A model generated the notes under the pieces. The model saw only the letters and a program-made list of their open reading frames with translations, was not told the origin of the DNA and searched no databases. From an uncultured bacterium (GTDB taxonomy: Bacteria > Planctomycetota > Phycisphaerae > Phycisphaerales > SM1A02), in the NCBI GenBank assembly GCA_903891095.1, contig CAITDI010000093.1:1-45880 (forward strand): a stretch of 45,880 nucleotides of DNA, read 5' to 3'. The position numbers were made by a program, and so were the translations under genes. Positions 1 through 9,871 of this stretch are shown piece by piece (positions within the stretch are counted from its first letter, which is position 1; every line of letters starts with the position of its first letter).

Positions 1-161
1 GGGGAAGTGGCACCCGCGCCTCCGGCGCGGCGGTGGACGTGGTGACCGAGTTTGCCGCCGCGCGCAGCGCGGGTGCCACTTCCTCTGCAAAGCAGAGGTA
101 GTGGTCGCCGTGCGTCAGAGTTCACACGGGCGCGCCGGCGCAGCCGGCGATCACCGATCCC
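1..161. repeat. Noncoding left edge with a 17-bp perfect inverted repeat and a hairpin
   Basis: No credible gene is seen here. Positions 3-19 and 67-83 are exact reverse complements over 17 bases (arm core GAAGTGGCACCCGCG), separated by 47 bases. A second perfect hairpin follows: CCTCTGC at 82-88, AAA, GCAGAGG at 92-98. The region lies downstream of the minus-strand metal-binding lipoprotein gene and could end its transcript, but there is no T-tract. It may be a dispersed intergenic repeat; its left limit may lie outside the window. Confidence 0.6.
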
Positions 162-488
162 TCACTTCTCAACCGAATACCCCAACCGCGTAATCGCCGC
201 GATAATCGCCGCCTTCTGCTCGGCCGGCGCGATCACCTCGACGTCCTCCGCAGTGTGGCTCGCCTTGCACGCGGTCACGCCCGCGATCTTGCCGACCTTG
301 TCGCAGATCGCGCTCTCGCAACCCTCGCAGTGCATGCCCTTCACAGACAGCCGAAAGTTCACCGGCGCGGAGAGCTTCTGCTCCGCCGGCACCGCGCGGT
401 CACAACCGACCATCGCCATCGGCGCAAGCGTCATCAGAGTCGCAGCAACAGCAACAACAACAACCGAATTCATGTGGGCGGAACGCAT
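162..488 (-). CDS. Heavy-metal-associated (HMA) domain lipoprotein
   Basis: Small 108-residue protein. Residues 1-28 form a signal peptide ending in a lipobox-like MAMVGC, which puts the lipidated Cys at position 29. The rest is one ferredoxin-like HMA domain with the metal site GMHCEGCE (Cys54, Cys57), as in copper and mercury chaperones such as CopZ and MerP. It therefore probably binds a soft metal outside the cytoplasm; the metal is not shown. The gene follows the DUF1501 gene by 17 bases but has its own TAGGAT exactly 6 bases before the ATG and no Shine-Dalgarno, so a separate leaderless transcript is likely. An alternative start is Met6 (MNSVV), but promoter spacing favours 488. Confidence 0.85.
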   Translation of the reverse strand: MRSAHMNSVVVVAVAATLMTLAPMAMVGCDRAVPAEQKLSAPVNFRLSVKGMHCEGCESAICDKVGKIAGVTACKASHTAEDVEVIAPAEQKAAIIAAITRLGYSVEK

Positions 489-494
489 GGCGTG

Positions 495-500
495 ATCCTA
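495..500 (-). promoter_or_regulatory. Predicted -10 hexamer TAGGAT for a leaderless mRNA (HMA lipoprotein)
   Basis: On the minus strand TAGGAT is followed by six bases and then the ATG at 488. A -10 box normally starts RNA about seven bases beyond its end, which is the A of the start codon. The -35 region is weak (TTTGCG at 17-base spacing). The hexamer sits in the 17-base gap after the DUF1501 stop codon. Confidence 0.55.
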
Positions 501-505
501 ACGCC

Positions 506-1831
506 TCACGCCTTGGCCGCAAACAGGTGCGGATTCGCAAACCGCGCCCGCAGGATCTTCTCCGACGGCGCCTTCATCCAGTCCTCGAGCACCGACGCGT
601 ACACGCAGCGGAAGTCGATCCCGTACTTGAGGTCGCCCTGGTCGAGATCGACGAGCGACGGGTGGTTCCCGAACACGCCCGGCTTCACGCCCGCGCCGAT
701 CAGGAACATCGGCGCCGCCGTGCCGTGGTCGGTGCCGCCCGACGCGTTCTGCTTGACGCGGCGGCCGAACTCACTGAACACCATCGTGGTCACGCGCGCG
801 TCGTTGCGCTGTTCCTTGAGGTCGCGCTGGAACGCCTGCACCGACTCGGCGAACTGCTTCATCAGGTTGCCGTGCGTGCCGAGCTGCGAACCGTGCGTGT
901 CGAAGCCGCCCATCGACGCGTAGTAGACGCGCGTCGGCATGCCGTCGCGGATCATCGCGCCGATCATCTTGAGCTGGTTCGCGAGCGGATGCTGCGGATA
1001 CGGCACGAGCGGGTCCTTGGCCGCGGCCGCGCGGATGCGGTCGCTCGACAGCTGCGCATCGAGCGCGGTGCGCATGAGGAACGACTTCTGCGAGTCCGGC
1101 TCGCTCGCGCCCGTCGGCGATGCGGCCGCGCCCGCGCGATTGATGCGGTCGTACGGCTCCTTGAGCGAAGGATGCAGGTCCTGCCCGATCCAGCGGAAGA
1201 GCGACGGGCTCTCGAACGCGACGGGCTTCTGCACGTCGCCCTCGAGCGCGAGCGGTGCGTTGCGGCCGATCGCGATCGCGGCCTCGGGCTTGGGCGTGCC
1301 GCCGCAGGTGTTGTCGAAGTAGCGGCCGAGCCAGCCCGAGCCCTTCGCGTCGAGGCGGCCGGTCTGCCAGATGTCCATCGACGTGAAGTGCGAGCGGTTC
1401 GGGTTCGGATAGCCGACGCCTTGCACGACCGACACGAGGCCCTGGTCGTACAGCTCCTTCAGCGCCGCGAGATTCGGATGCAGTCCGACGCCGCGCGCGC
1501 CGTCGAGCGCGAGCGCCGCGGGCTGGCCGTTCTGCGCGGCGGCGCCGGGACCGCGGATACCGATCTGCGGCCGCGCGCGGTAGTACTCGTCGTCGCCAAA
1601 CGGCACGACGGTGTTGAGCCCGTCGTTGCCGCCGCCGAGCTGGATCACCACGAGGATGCGCTCGTCGGGCACGCCGGGCTGCGACGAAAGCGCGGGATCG
1701 CCGAGCATCCCAAGCGCGCTCTGCTCGATGAAGTACGGCACCGTCGCCGCAAGCGAAGCGAGCGCGCATCCGCGCTGGATGAAGAGCCGTCGAGTGAAGG
1801 CGTGTTCGTGCATCATGGTGGCCGTCGGCAT
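506..1831 (-). CDS. DUF1501 family secreted protein
   Basis: 441 residues from the ATG that lies two bases after the DUF1800 stop codon; an upstream extension of the frame is an Arg-rich shadow of that gene and was rejected. The N-terminus carries a twin-arginine-like signal (TRRLFIQRGCALASLAA), so Tat export is likely. The body matches DUF1501, a family in the alkaline-phosphatase/sulfatase-like superfamily: QLGGGNDGLNTVVPFGDDEYY near residue 55 and later FSEFGRRVKQNASGGTDHG. These proteins are abundant in planctomycetes and are encoded next to DUF1800 partners, as here. Substrate and biochemical role are unknown. Confidence 0.9.
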   Translation of the reverse strand: MPTATMMHEHAFTRRLFIQRGCALASLAATVPYFIEQSALGMLGDPALSSQPGVPDERILVVIQLGGGNDGLNTVVPFGDDEYYRARPQIGIRGPGAAAQNGQPAALALDGARGVGLHPNLAALKELYDQGLVSVVQGVGYPNPNRSHFTSMDIWQTGRLDAKGSGWLGRYFDNTCGGTPKPEAAIAIGRNAPLALEGDVQKPVAFESPSLFRWIGQDLHPSLKEPYDRINRAGAAASPTGASEPDSQKSFLMRTALDAQLSSDRIRAAAAKDPLVPYPQHPLANQLKMIGAMIRDGMPTRVYYASMGGFDTHGSQLGTHGNLMKQFAESVQAFQRDLKEQRNDARVTTMVFSEFGRRVKQNASGGTDHGTAAPMFLIGAGVKPGVFGNHPSLVDLDQGDLKYGIDFRCVYASVLEDWMKAPSEKILRARFANPHLFAAKA

Positions 1832-1833
1832 TT

Positions 1834-3390
1834 CTAGCAGAGCTGGAACTCGGGCATCGCTGCGATCAGGCAGAGAAGCGCCTGTAATCGCTCGTTGTTG
1901 ATGGTGGGGTTGATCGTGGACTTGATCGTGGACTTGATCGCCGAGTTGCCGCCGCCCGCGCCGCCCACCGACTCGAGATACGCGTCGAGCTCCGCAAGCC
2001 GCGCCGCGCCGGGATCGCCGCCGAGCGCGAAGCTCGCGACGCTGCGCACGCATTCGCGCGCGTCGAGCGCGCCGGTCGAGTCGCGCAGGTGGTCGACGAG
2101 ATGCATCGCGTCGAATGGCTCGGGCTTTCCGCCGTCCTTGGTCGGATCAGGCGCCGGCCCGCGCACGCTCCGGCCGCTGATCAGGAACACCGCCGTGTTC
2201 TGCCGCATGAACAAGGTCGATGTGTTGATCCACGAGCGTCCGCCCGGCCAGCCCTTCACGCTCGGCGGCTGGAAGAGCTCCTGCCCCATGTAGTCGCCCG
2301 AGTCGACGAGCCGGTCGATGCTGCGCACCGGCGTGCCGAGGCTTCGCACGGTCTGCACCATCAGCTGCGTCGGGCTCTTGACGATCGAGAGGCGATTTTC
2401 CTTTGCGTAGAAATGCTGCGAGCGGAACAGCGCGCGCAGCACCGGCCGCAGCTCGTAGCGCGCGTCGCGCAGCGCCTTCGCGGTGCGCTCGATCGTCTCG
2501 ACGCCGTCGCGCGTGATCGTCGGCGCGTCGCTCACGAAGAAGCGGTACAGCTTGTACGCCACGAATCGCGAGCACGCATGCTGCTCGAGGATGATCGAGA
2601 TGAAGTCCTCGCCCGAGAAATTGCCGCTTCGCCCGAGGATCTGCTTGCCGCCTGCGTCGTGCACCTGCTTGTCGAAGAAGTAGTCGTTGACCTTGAACGT
2701 GCGGCCGGTCAGCGCGCGCGCGCCTTCCTTGATGTCGCGCTCGGAGTAGCCGTTGCCCTCGCCCATCGTGAAGAGCTCGAGCAGCTCGCGCGCGAGGTTC
2801 TCGTTGGGGCTCGACTTGCGGTTCTCGTCGTTGTCGAGGTACTTGAGCATCGCGGGATCGCTGATGATCCCGCGCGCGAGATCGGCGAAGTTTCCCGCGC
2901 AGTTCGAGCGGAACAGCCCGTTCTGCATCAGCATGTGCCAGCTGTTCTCGATCGTGCGGTAGCCGGTCGCGAAGTGCCCGTGCCAGAACAGCGTGAGCTT
3001 CTCCTGCAGCGGGCGGCCCGACTCGATCATGCGCGCGAGCCACCAGCGCTTCATCGCGGCGATCTGCGCGCGGTCGTTGTTCTGCCGATCCTGCCGCTCG
3101 CGCTCGAGGCGCGCGATGGTCTCGGTGTCCTTCTCGATGCGCGCGCGGCGGAGGAGCTCCTGCTCCTGGGGCGTCTGCGCGCGGAGGATGTCGTTCTTGA
3201 ACGCGAAACCGTCGTTCGACACGCGCTCGCCCTTGAAGTCGACGAGGTAGTCGACCGCGTCGTCAAGCCCGAGCTCGACCAGCGCGCGCACCTGCGCGGG
3301 CGTGCCGCCGAAGCCCGCGCGGTTGAGCAGGTGCTGCGCGGCCGCGTAGTCGAAGTCCTTCTTGGCGATCGGTTGAAAGACGTTGCTCAT
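1834..3390 (-). CDS. DUF1800 family protein
   Basis: 518 residues from the ATG of MSNVFQPIAKKDF; the frame is open 17 codons further but that stretch does not look coding. Family motifs are clear: HLLNRAGFGGTP near the N-terminus, LFWHGHFATGYRTIEN, NENLARELLELFTMGEG, GARALTGRTF and a distal KGWPGGRSWINTSTL. Function is unknown; it pairs with the DUF1501 gene two bases downstream, and the two presumably act together. Near the C-terminus a 12-base unit is repeated in frame (IKSTIKSTINPTIN, about 1899-1941), which looks like a slippage insertion. No obvious signal peptide is seen. Confidence 0.9.
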   Translation of the reverse strand: MSNVFQPIAKKDFDYAAAQHLLNRAGFGGTPAQVRALVELGLDDAVDYLVDFKGERVSNDGFAFKNDILRAQTPQEQELLRRARIEKDTETIARLERERQDRQNNDRAQIAAMKRWWLARMIESGRPLQEKLTLFWHGHFATGYRTIENSWHMLMQNGLFRSNCAGNFADLARGIISDPAMLKYLDNDENRKSSPNENLARELLELFTMGEGNGYSERDIKEGARALTGRTFKVNDYFFDKQVHDAGGKQILGRSGNFSGEDFISIILEQHACSRFVAYKLYRFFVSDAPTITRDGVETIERTAKALRDARYELRPVLRALFRSQHFYAKENRLSIVKSPTQLMVQTVRSLGTPVRSIDRLVDSGDYMGQELFQPPSVKGWPGGRSWINTSTLFMRQNTAVFLISGRSVRGPAPDPTKDGGKPEPFDAMHLVDHLRDSTGALDARECVRSVASFALGGDPGAARLAELDAYLESVGGAGGGNSAIKSTIKSTINPTINNERLQALLCLIAAMPEFQLC

Positions 3391-3462
3391 GGCGTGGGAT
3401 CGCTGCAGCGTACGGGGCGTGTCGAGCGGATATCGCACCAATCCCGCCGTTTGCTGCGGAAA

Positions 3463-4602
3463 TCAGGCGTCGTTCGCAGCGCGCCCGCGCCGCGCGAACA
3501 GCGCGATCGCCGCGAGCGGCACGATCACCGCGAGCGGCGCGCTGAGCGTCGGCCCTTCGATGAACGCGTGGTCGAGGATCGGCGTGACCGCCGCGAGCGC
3601 GACCGCGAGCGCGATCAGCGCGCCGAGCGTCGGCTTGCCGATCGTGCGCAGCGCGAGCGCCGCATACGCCGGGAAGAGCAGCCCGTACAGCCCGAGGAAA
3701 CGCAGGTACATCTCGCGGCTCGGGTCGTACAGCGACGCGCCGAGCCCGACGAGCCCCGCGCCGACGCCGAGCACGATCCGCTGATTGGACGTGATCCGCG
3801 CGAGCCTGAGCTCCGACAGATGCAGCGCCGAAGTCAGCGTGAGCTGCACCGCCATGTGCGTGCGGACCGCGGGATTGTTGAGCCCGCCCGCGCCCGCCGC
3901 GAGGTAGCAGCAGGTGAGCACGAGCATCGACGCGAAGGTCACGCCGAACACCGCGAAATTGTGCGGCTTCTGGCCCGCGGCGACTTCCTGCCGCGCGCGA
4001 TGGAAAGTCAGGTCGAGGTTCGGCGACAGCATGAAGCCGAACACGATCGTCGGCAGCACGAGCCACATCTGCGCGGGCTGCCACTCGCCCTGCGTCTGGA
4101 CCGCGTGCATCGAGCCCCACGGCAGGAACGCGAACGTGAGCAGGCTCACGGGATACGCGAGCGCCGCAAGCCCCCACAGCACGCCGCGCGGAAGCATCGC
4201 CAGCGCGACCGCCGCCGCGAACACCGCGCCCGCGCCGAGCGCGCGGCCGTTGCCGATGGTCGTCGTCATCGCCTCGCTGATCGGCTGGCCCCATTGCCAT
4301 CCCGCGAAGAACACCTGGTACGCGATCGTCGCCGCGCTAAAGACCGCCATCGCGAGCGCGTGGTCGCGCGTCTCCTGGCGCGATCGCTCGGCGCTGCGCA
4401 GGTAGCCAAACAGCGCGCAGCCGAGGACGTTCGGCACCGCGAATGCGAGGATGCCCGGCCAACCCATGAGCGAGCCGATCACGATCGGCGCGAACATGCC
4501 GATGCACCATGTCCAGCTGGTCGCGAGGGCGAAGCCCGAGAGCACGGTGCGCACGCGCATGCTCATGCCCATGTCCATGCCCATGTCCATCCGTTGGCCC
4601 AT
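3463..4602 (-). CDS. Multi-pass membrane protein of unknown function
   Basis: 379 residues with about ten hydrophobic segments. The start (SWTWCIGMFAPIVIGSLMGWPGILAFAVPNVLG) reminds me of the first helices of sodium:solute symporter-like proteins, but the rest is not clearly a transporter and I do not assign one. The N-terminus is a Met/Asp/Gly repeat (MDMGMDMGMSM). The ATG at 4602 shares its A with the TGA of the upstream gene (TGATG); a GTG at 4605 would give a four-base overlap instead. The overlap points to translational coupling with the hotdog-fold gene. Confidence 0.75.
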   Translation of the reverse strand: MGQRMDMGMDMGMSMRVRTVLSGFALATSWTWCIGMFAPIVIGSLMGWPGILAFAVPNVLGCALFGYLRSAERSRQETRDHALAMAVFSAATIAYQVFFAGWQWGQPISEAMTTTIGNGRALGAGAVFAAAVALAMLPRGVLWGLAALAYPVSLLTFAFLPWGSMHAVQTQGEWQPAQMWLVLPTIVFGFMLSPNLDLTFHRARQEVAAGQKPHNFAVFGVTFASMLVLTCCYLAAGAGGLNNPAVRTHMAVQLTLTSALHLSELRLARITSNQRIVLGVGAGLVGLGASLYDPSREMYLRFLGLYGLLFPAYAALALRTIGKPTLGALIALAVALAAVTPILDHAFIEGPTLSAPLAVIVPLAAIALFARRGRAANDA

Positions 4603-5357
4603 CACGCGGACTTCTCGCCGGTTTCCGACGCGCGCGCGGCGTCGGCCAGCGCGGCCTTCTTCTCCATCCGCGCGCGGCGCTTGCCGGCGCGCTCGCGCAC
4701 CATCGACTTGGGCGTGCAGTGGAAGGTGATGTTGCAGCGCCCGACGAGGATCTCGTCGCGCTGCTTGACGATCTGCTGCTGGAAGATCTCGAGCTCAAGC
4801 GTCACGTTGAACTCGCCGCCCGCCGCGACCTTCTGCTCGACGTCCTCGCTCTGGACCACGCGGTAGATCGCGGGCCCGAGGCACGGCCGCAGGAAGCGGT
4901 ACTTCATCTCCTTGCAGACGACCGTGTAGTCGCCGCCGCACACCGAGAAGAGGTACATGCCCGCCGCGACCTCGGAGTTCCCGAGCAGCGCCGCGCCGGC
5001 CATCGCGTCGTAGAAGTTCCGGTTGAACCGGCGGAAGGGCAGGATCGCCGCGAACCGCTCGGTGCTGAGGTTCTTCTTGATCCCGTGCATCTTGATGCCC
5101 GACCGCCATGCGAACGGCAGCCACACCAGCGAGAAGATCTTGTGCCAGAAGTTGTTCTTGATCGACAGGCGGCTCGCCCAGGCCTCGAGGCGCTCGAGGC
5201 GCGTCTGCGGACGGGTGGGGGGGCGGATCCCGGGGCCTGTTTGGAGGGGGCCTGTTTGGAGGGGGCCCGTTTGCACGGGACCCGTCTGGACAGCAGCAGC
5301 GTGCGGCGGCGCCGCGCTCGATGTCTCGCTGTCGGGGTTGATCTTGGCGGTGTCCAC
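4602..5357 (-). CDS. DUF4442-like hotdog-fold (putative thioesterase) protein
   Basis: About 251 residues. The central part (NNFWHKIFSLVWLPFAWRSG, then RNFYDAMAGAALLGNSEVAAGMYLF) resembles DUF4442/PaaI-type hotdog proteins, which act on acyl thioesters; catalytic residues cannot be assigned by eye. The start is uncertain: GTG at 5357 is the first plausible codon before the conserved part and has TACCAT 12 bases upstream, with no Shine-Dalgarno. Residues about 22-42 are four copies of a QTGP unit encoded by an 18-base tandem repeat (about 5233-5292). The C-terminus is charged (KRRARMEKKAALADA). The stop overlaps the start of the following membrane-protein gene. Confidence 0.7.
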   Translation of the reverse strand: MDTAKINPDSETSSAAPPHAAAVQTGPVQTGPLQTGPLQTGPGIRPPTRPQTRLERLEAWASRLSIKNNFWHKIFSLVWLPFAWRSGIKMHGIKKNLSTERFAAILPFRRFNRNFYDAMAGAALLGNSEVAAGMYLFSVCGGDYTVVCKEMKYRFLRPCLGPAIYRVVQSEDVEQKVAAGGEFNVTLELEIFQQQIVKQRDEILVGRCNITFHCTPKSMVRERAGKRRARMEKKAALADAARASETGEKSA

Positions 5358-5468
5358 GAGGAGCGCCGCATGGTAGTCGCGCCTCGCGTTGCTTTGGCAG
5401 GGTCGAACGCGGGCTGCGCGATTCGGTTGCGCGGCGGGGCGGTTTTCGGAACCGCCTCGCAGTTGCGG

Positions 5469-5474
5469 TAGATT
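5469..5474 (+). promoter_or_regulatory. Predicted -10 hexamer TAGATT for a leaderless mRNA (sugar isomerase)
   Basis: TAGATT is followed by exactly six bases (GCGGCG) and the ATG at 5481; no Shine-Dalgarno precedes the start. The same arrangement occurs before several other first genes in this window. Confidence 0.55.
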
Positions 5475-5480
5475 GCGGCG

Positions 5481-6314
5481 ATGCCGATCTCGAATGCGCC
5501 CGTCGCCGTCTGCTCGTGGAGCCTCCAAGCCGCATCGCCCGCCGAACTTGTCGCGCGCGTGCAGGCCACGGGCGCTCGGGCCGTGCAGCTCGCGCTCACG
5601 CCCATTGTCGAGAAGCCCGCCGTCTGGCGTGACACATTCGCCCAGCTCGCCGCGGCCGGCATCGAGGTCGCGAGCGGCATGCTCGAGACCGTCGGCGAGG
5701 ACTACTCGACGCTCGACACGATCCGCGTGACCGGCGGCGTCGTCCCCGACGCGACCTGGCCCGCGACGCGCGCACGCGCCGCGGAGGTCGCCACTCTCGC
5801 GGGCGCGCACGGGATCAAGCTCGTCACGTTCCACGCGGGGTTCATCCCGCACGAGGAGGGCGCCGAGCGGACCAAGCTCTTCGGCCGCCTGCGCGAGATC
5901 AGCGCGATGTTCGCCGCGCACGGCGCGCGCATCGCCTTCGAGACCGGCCAGGAGTCGGCCGACACGCTCGCCCACGCGCTCGACGCGCTCGGCGACGCGA
6001 CCATCGGCGTGAACTTCGATCCCGCGAACATGATCCTCTACGGCATGGGCGATCCCGTCGCCGCCGTCCGCGTGCTCGCGCCGCGCATCGCCCAGGTGCA
6101 CATCAAGGACGCGCTGCCGACCAAGGTCGCCGGAGCGTGGGGCAGCGAAGTGCGCGCTGGCACGGGCGCGGTCGACTGGAACGCGTTCTTCGCCGCGCTC
6201 GGCTCGGTGCCCGCGACCGTGCGTCTCGCGATCGAACGCGAGGCTGGCGATGACCGCGTCGGCGATATTCGCGCGGCGGGGGAGATGCTGGCGGCGCGCC
6301 TCACTCGCGCGTGA
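5481..6314 (+). CDS. Sugar phosphate isomerase/epimerase (xylose isomerase-like TIM barrel)
   Basis: 277 residues, the usual size for the AP-endonuclease-2/xylose-isomerase-like barrel family. Visible marks are the first strand VAVCSWSL, the metal-site strands LVTFHAGFIP, IAFETGQE, GVNFDPANMILYG and VHIKDA, and a late IERE. The Glu, Asp, His and Glu residues in these strands are the usual divalent-metal ligands. It probably interconverts a sugar or inositol derivative; the substrate is unknown. Its stop overlaps the convergent FmdB-like gene by 14 bases. Confidence 0.85.
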   Translation: MPISNAPVAVCSWSLQAASPAELVARVQATGARAVQLALTPIVEKPAVWRDTFAQLAAAGIEVASGMLETVGEDYSTLDTIRVTGGVVPDATWPATRARAAEVATLAGAHGIKLVTFHAGFIPHEEGAERTKLFGRLREISAMFAAHGARIAFETGQESADTLAHALDALGDATIGVNFDPANMILYGMGDPVAAVRVLAPRIAQVHIKDALPTKVAGAWGSEVRAGTGAVDWNAFFAALGSVPATVRLAIEREAGDDRVGDIRAAGEMLAARLTRA

Positions 6315-6594
6315 TCGACTTCGGACCCACGCCCGCCGTCTTCTCGTACTTGCCGTCGCCGACCTTCTGGTACTTGGTAAAGCCCAGCCGGTCGAGGTTC
6401 GCGTCGGAAGTCTTGCGCTTGTCTGCCGCCTCGGAGTGCTGGCCGCCGAGCATCGGCGCCTGCAGGACCTTCTGCACCGGCGCGCCCGTCTCGGGGTGCT
6501 TGGTGAGCGCAGGATCGCTCATCTTCTGGATCACCTCGAAGTGCTCTCCAAGGGATCCGTCCGGCTTCACGACTGCGTAGACGTACGTGGGCAT
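6301..6594 (-). CDS. FmdB-like small protein lacking the zinc-ribbon cysteines
   Basis: 97 residues from the ATG of MPTYVYAV. The frame of the N-terminal half follows the FmdB putative regulatory family (MPTY-Y, then HFEVIQKMSDPALT, then a proline/glycine pair and PVQKVL), but all four zinc-binding cysteines are absent: the second CPxCG position reads HPETG. I recall similar cysteine-less relatives in planctomycetes and Bacteroidetes. The C-terminal half is charged and ends in GPKSITRE. TACCAT lies exactly six bases before the start. Function unknown. Confidence 0.75.
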   Translation of the reverse strand: MPTYVYAVVKPDGSLGEHFEVIQKMSDPALTKHPETGAPVQKVLQAPMLGGQHSEAADKRKTSDANLDRLGFTKYQKVGDGKYEKTAGVGPKSITRE

Positions 6595-6600
6595 CGGCGC

Positions 6601-6606
6601 ATGGTA
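6601..6606 (-). promoter_or_regulatory. Predicted -10 hexamer TACCAT for a leaderless mRNA (FmdB-like gene)
   Basis: On the minus strand TACCAT is followed by six bases and the ATG at 6594. It lies in the 52-base divergent gap shared with ligA. Confidence 0.5.
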
Positions 6607-6607
6607 G

Positions 6608-8796
<2,189 letters not shown>

Positions 8797-8798
<2 letters not shown>

Positions 8799-8802
8799 GA
8801 CT
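8797..8802 (+). promoter_or_regulatory. Predicted -10 hexamer TAGACT upstream of the 8812 gene
   Basis: TAGACT is followed by nine bases and the GTG at 8812, predicting a leaderless or nearly leaderless mRNA. Its first two bases come from the second copy of the ligA-end duplication. Confidence 0.4.
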
Positions 8803-8811
8803 GCCCGCCCC

Positions 8812-9324
8812 GTGTCGCAAGTCCTCCTCGGCGTTCGCAATCTCTCGCTCCGCATCGCGGTGTTCGTCGCGCTGGCGGCCGCGCTCGCGTGGTTCCTCGG
8901 CGGCGAGCTGTTCCCGCGCGCGAAGAGCCTTCCGCGCAGCAGCGTCGAGGAAAGCGGCGTGTCTGCGCGCGTCGTCCTCTGGTACACGCCCGACGGACTC
9001 GTCTCCGAGCGCGCGCAGTGGCGGCTCGAGGTCGACGCAGGCAAGGGCGCGCACCGCGTCGAGCCCGCGTGGTCGGAGCTCACCGATCCCTTGATCGACC
9101 GCGACGGAATGGTCCAGGTCGGCGCGCTGCGAAACGGCGCATGGGGCGTCTGGATTGTCGATCCGAAGTCCGAGCAGCCCGCGGCGACGCTGCGCTCGAA
9201 CTTCAACGACCGGCTCGAGGTCGAGCGGCAGCTCGCGCGCGTTGCGGCGGGACTTCCGCTGCAGACCCGCGAGCAGGCGGGCGCTGCGCGCGGCGGGCTG
9301 CTGCGCGCGGGCGACGAGGGGTGA
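8812..9324 (+). CDS. Membrane-anchored protein of unknown function
   Basis: 170 residues starting with GTG 29 bases after ligA. Residues about 13-33 (LRIAVFVALAAALAWFLGG) form one transmembrane anchor; the remainder is a soluble domain, presumably outside the cytoplasm, with the segment VVLWYTPDGLVSERAQWRLEVD and a Gly-rich C-terminus. I do not recognise the family. Cotranscription with ligA is possible, but the TAGACT hexamer suggests its own start. Confidence 0.65.
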   Translation: MSQVLLGVRNLSLRIAVFVALAAALAWFLGGELFPRAKSLPRSSVEESGVSARVVLWYTPDGLVSERAQWRLEVDAGKGAHRVEPAWSELTDPLIDRDGMVQVGALRNGAWGVWIVDPKSEQPAATLRSNFNDRLEVERQLARVAAGLPLQTREQAGAARGGLLRAGDEG

Positions 9325-9364
9325 ATGCACGCGGCGGGTCGATGCGGGGAAGGACGGCATCACG

Positions 9365-9871
9365 ATGAAGAACATCGAGTTCAAAGCCGAACTGCGCGAC
9401 CTCGAACTGGCGAAGGCGATCGCGATGAACGTCGGCGCCAAGCGCGCCGCCGTGCTGCTGCAGACCGACGAGTACGTGCGCGTGCCCGAAGGCCGCCTCA
9501 AGCGCCGCGTGGAGCGCAACGATGCCGCAGGCGCCGTGCGCGAGCTGTGGATCTGGTACGACCGTCCCGATCGCACGGGACCGCGCGCTTCGCGCTGGAC
9601 TTCGCTCGACGACCGTCAGGTCGAGGTGCGTTGGCCTGGCCTCGACCGCACCGTCGCACGCCTGGTCATCAAGCGCCGCGAGGTCTGGTCCGTGGAGAAC
9701 ATCCGCATCCACCTCGACGCGGTCGCCGGCCTCGGCAACTACCTCGAGCTGCACGGCATCGTCGACCACACCGCGGATCCCGGCGAGACGCGCCTCAAGG
9801 TGACGACGCTGATGGAGCAGTTCCGCCCGGCGCTTGGGGAGCCGGTGAGTGGCTCGTACTCGGAGCTGTGA
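9365..9871 (+). CDS. CYTH domain protein (class IV adenylate cyclase / triphosphatase-like)
   Basis: 168 residues. It opens with the CYTH signature NIEFKAEL (alternating Glu/Lys that bind the triphosphate) and continues with LLQTDEYVRVPEGRLKRR, LVIKRREVW, IHLDAVAGLGNYLELHGI. CYTH enzymes hydrolyse or cyclise triphosphate substrates with Mg2+ or Mn2+; the substrate here is not known. A Shine-Dalgarno-like GGGGAAGG lies upstream of the ATG. The last 77 bases overlap the 3' end of the convergent uppP gene. Confidence 0.85.
   Translation: MKNIEFKAELRDLELAKAIAMNVGAKRAAVLLQTDEYVRVPEGRLKRRVERNDAAGAVRELWIWYDRPDRTGPRASRWTSLDDRQVEVRWPGLDRTVARLVIKRREVWSVENIRIHLDAVAGLGNYLELHGIVDHTADPGETRLKVTTLMEQFRPALGEPVSGSYSEL

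Noticed and set aside
2089-4866. Plus-strand open frame of about 925 codons opposite DUF1800 and the membrane protein
   Set aside because: Arg/Glu/His-rich translation typical of the antisense frame in GC-rich DNA; the minus-strand genes have clear family motifs.
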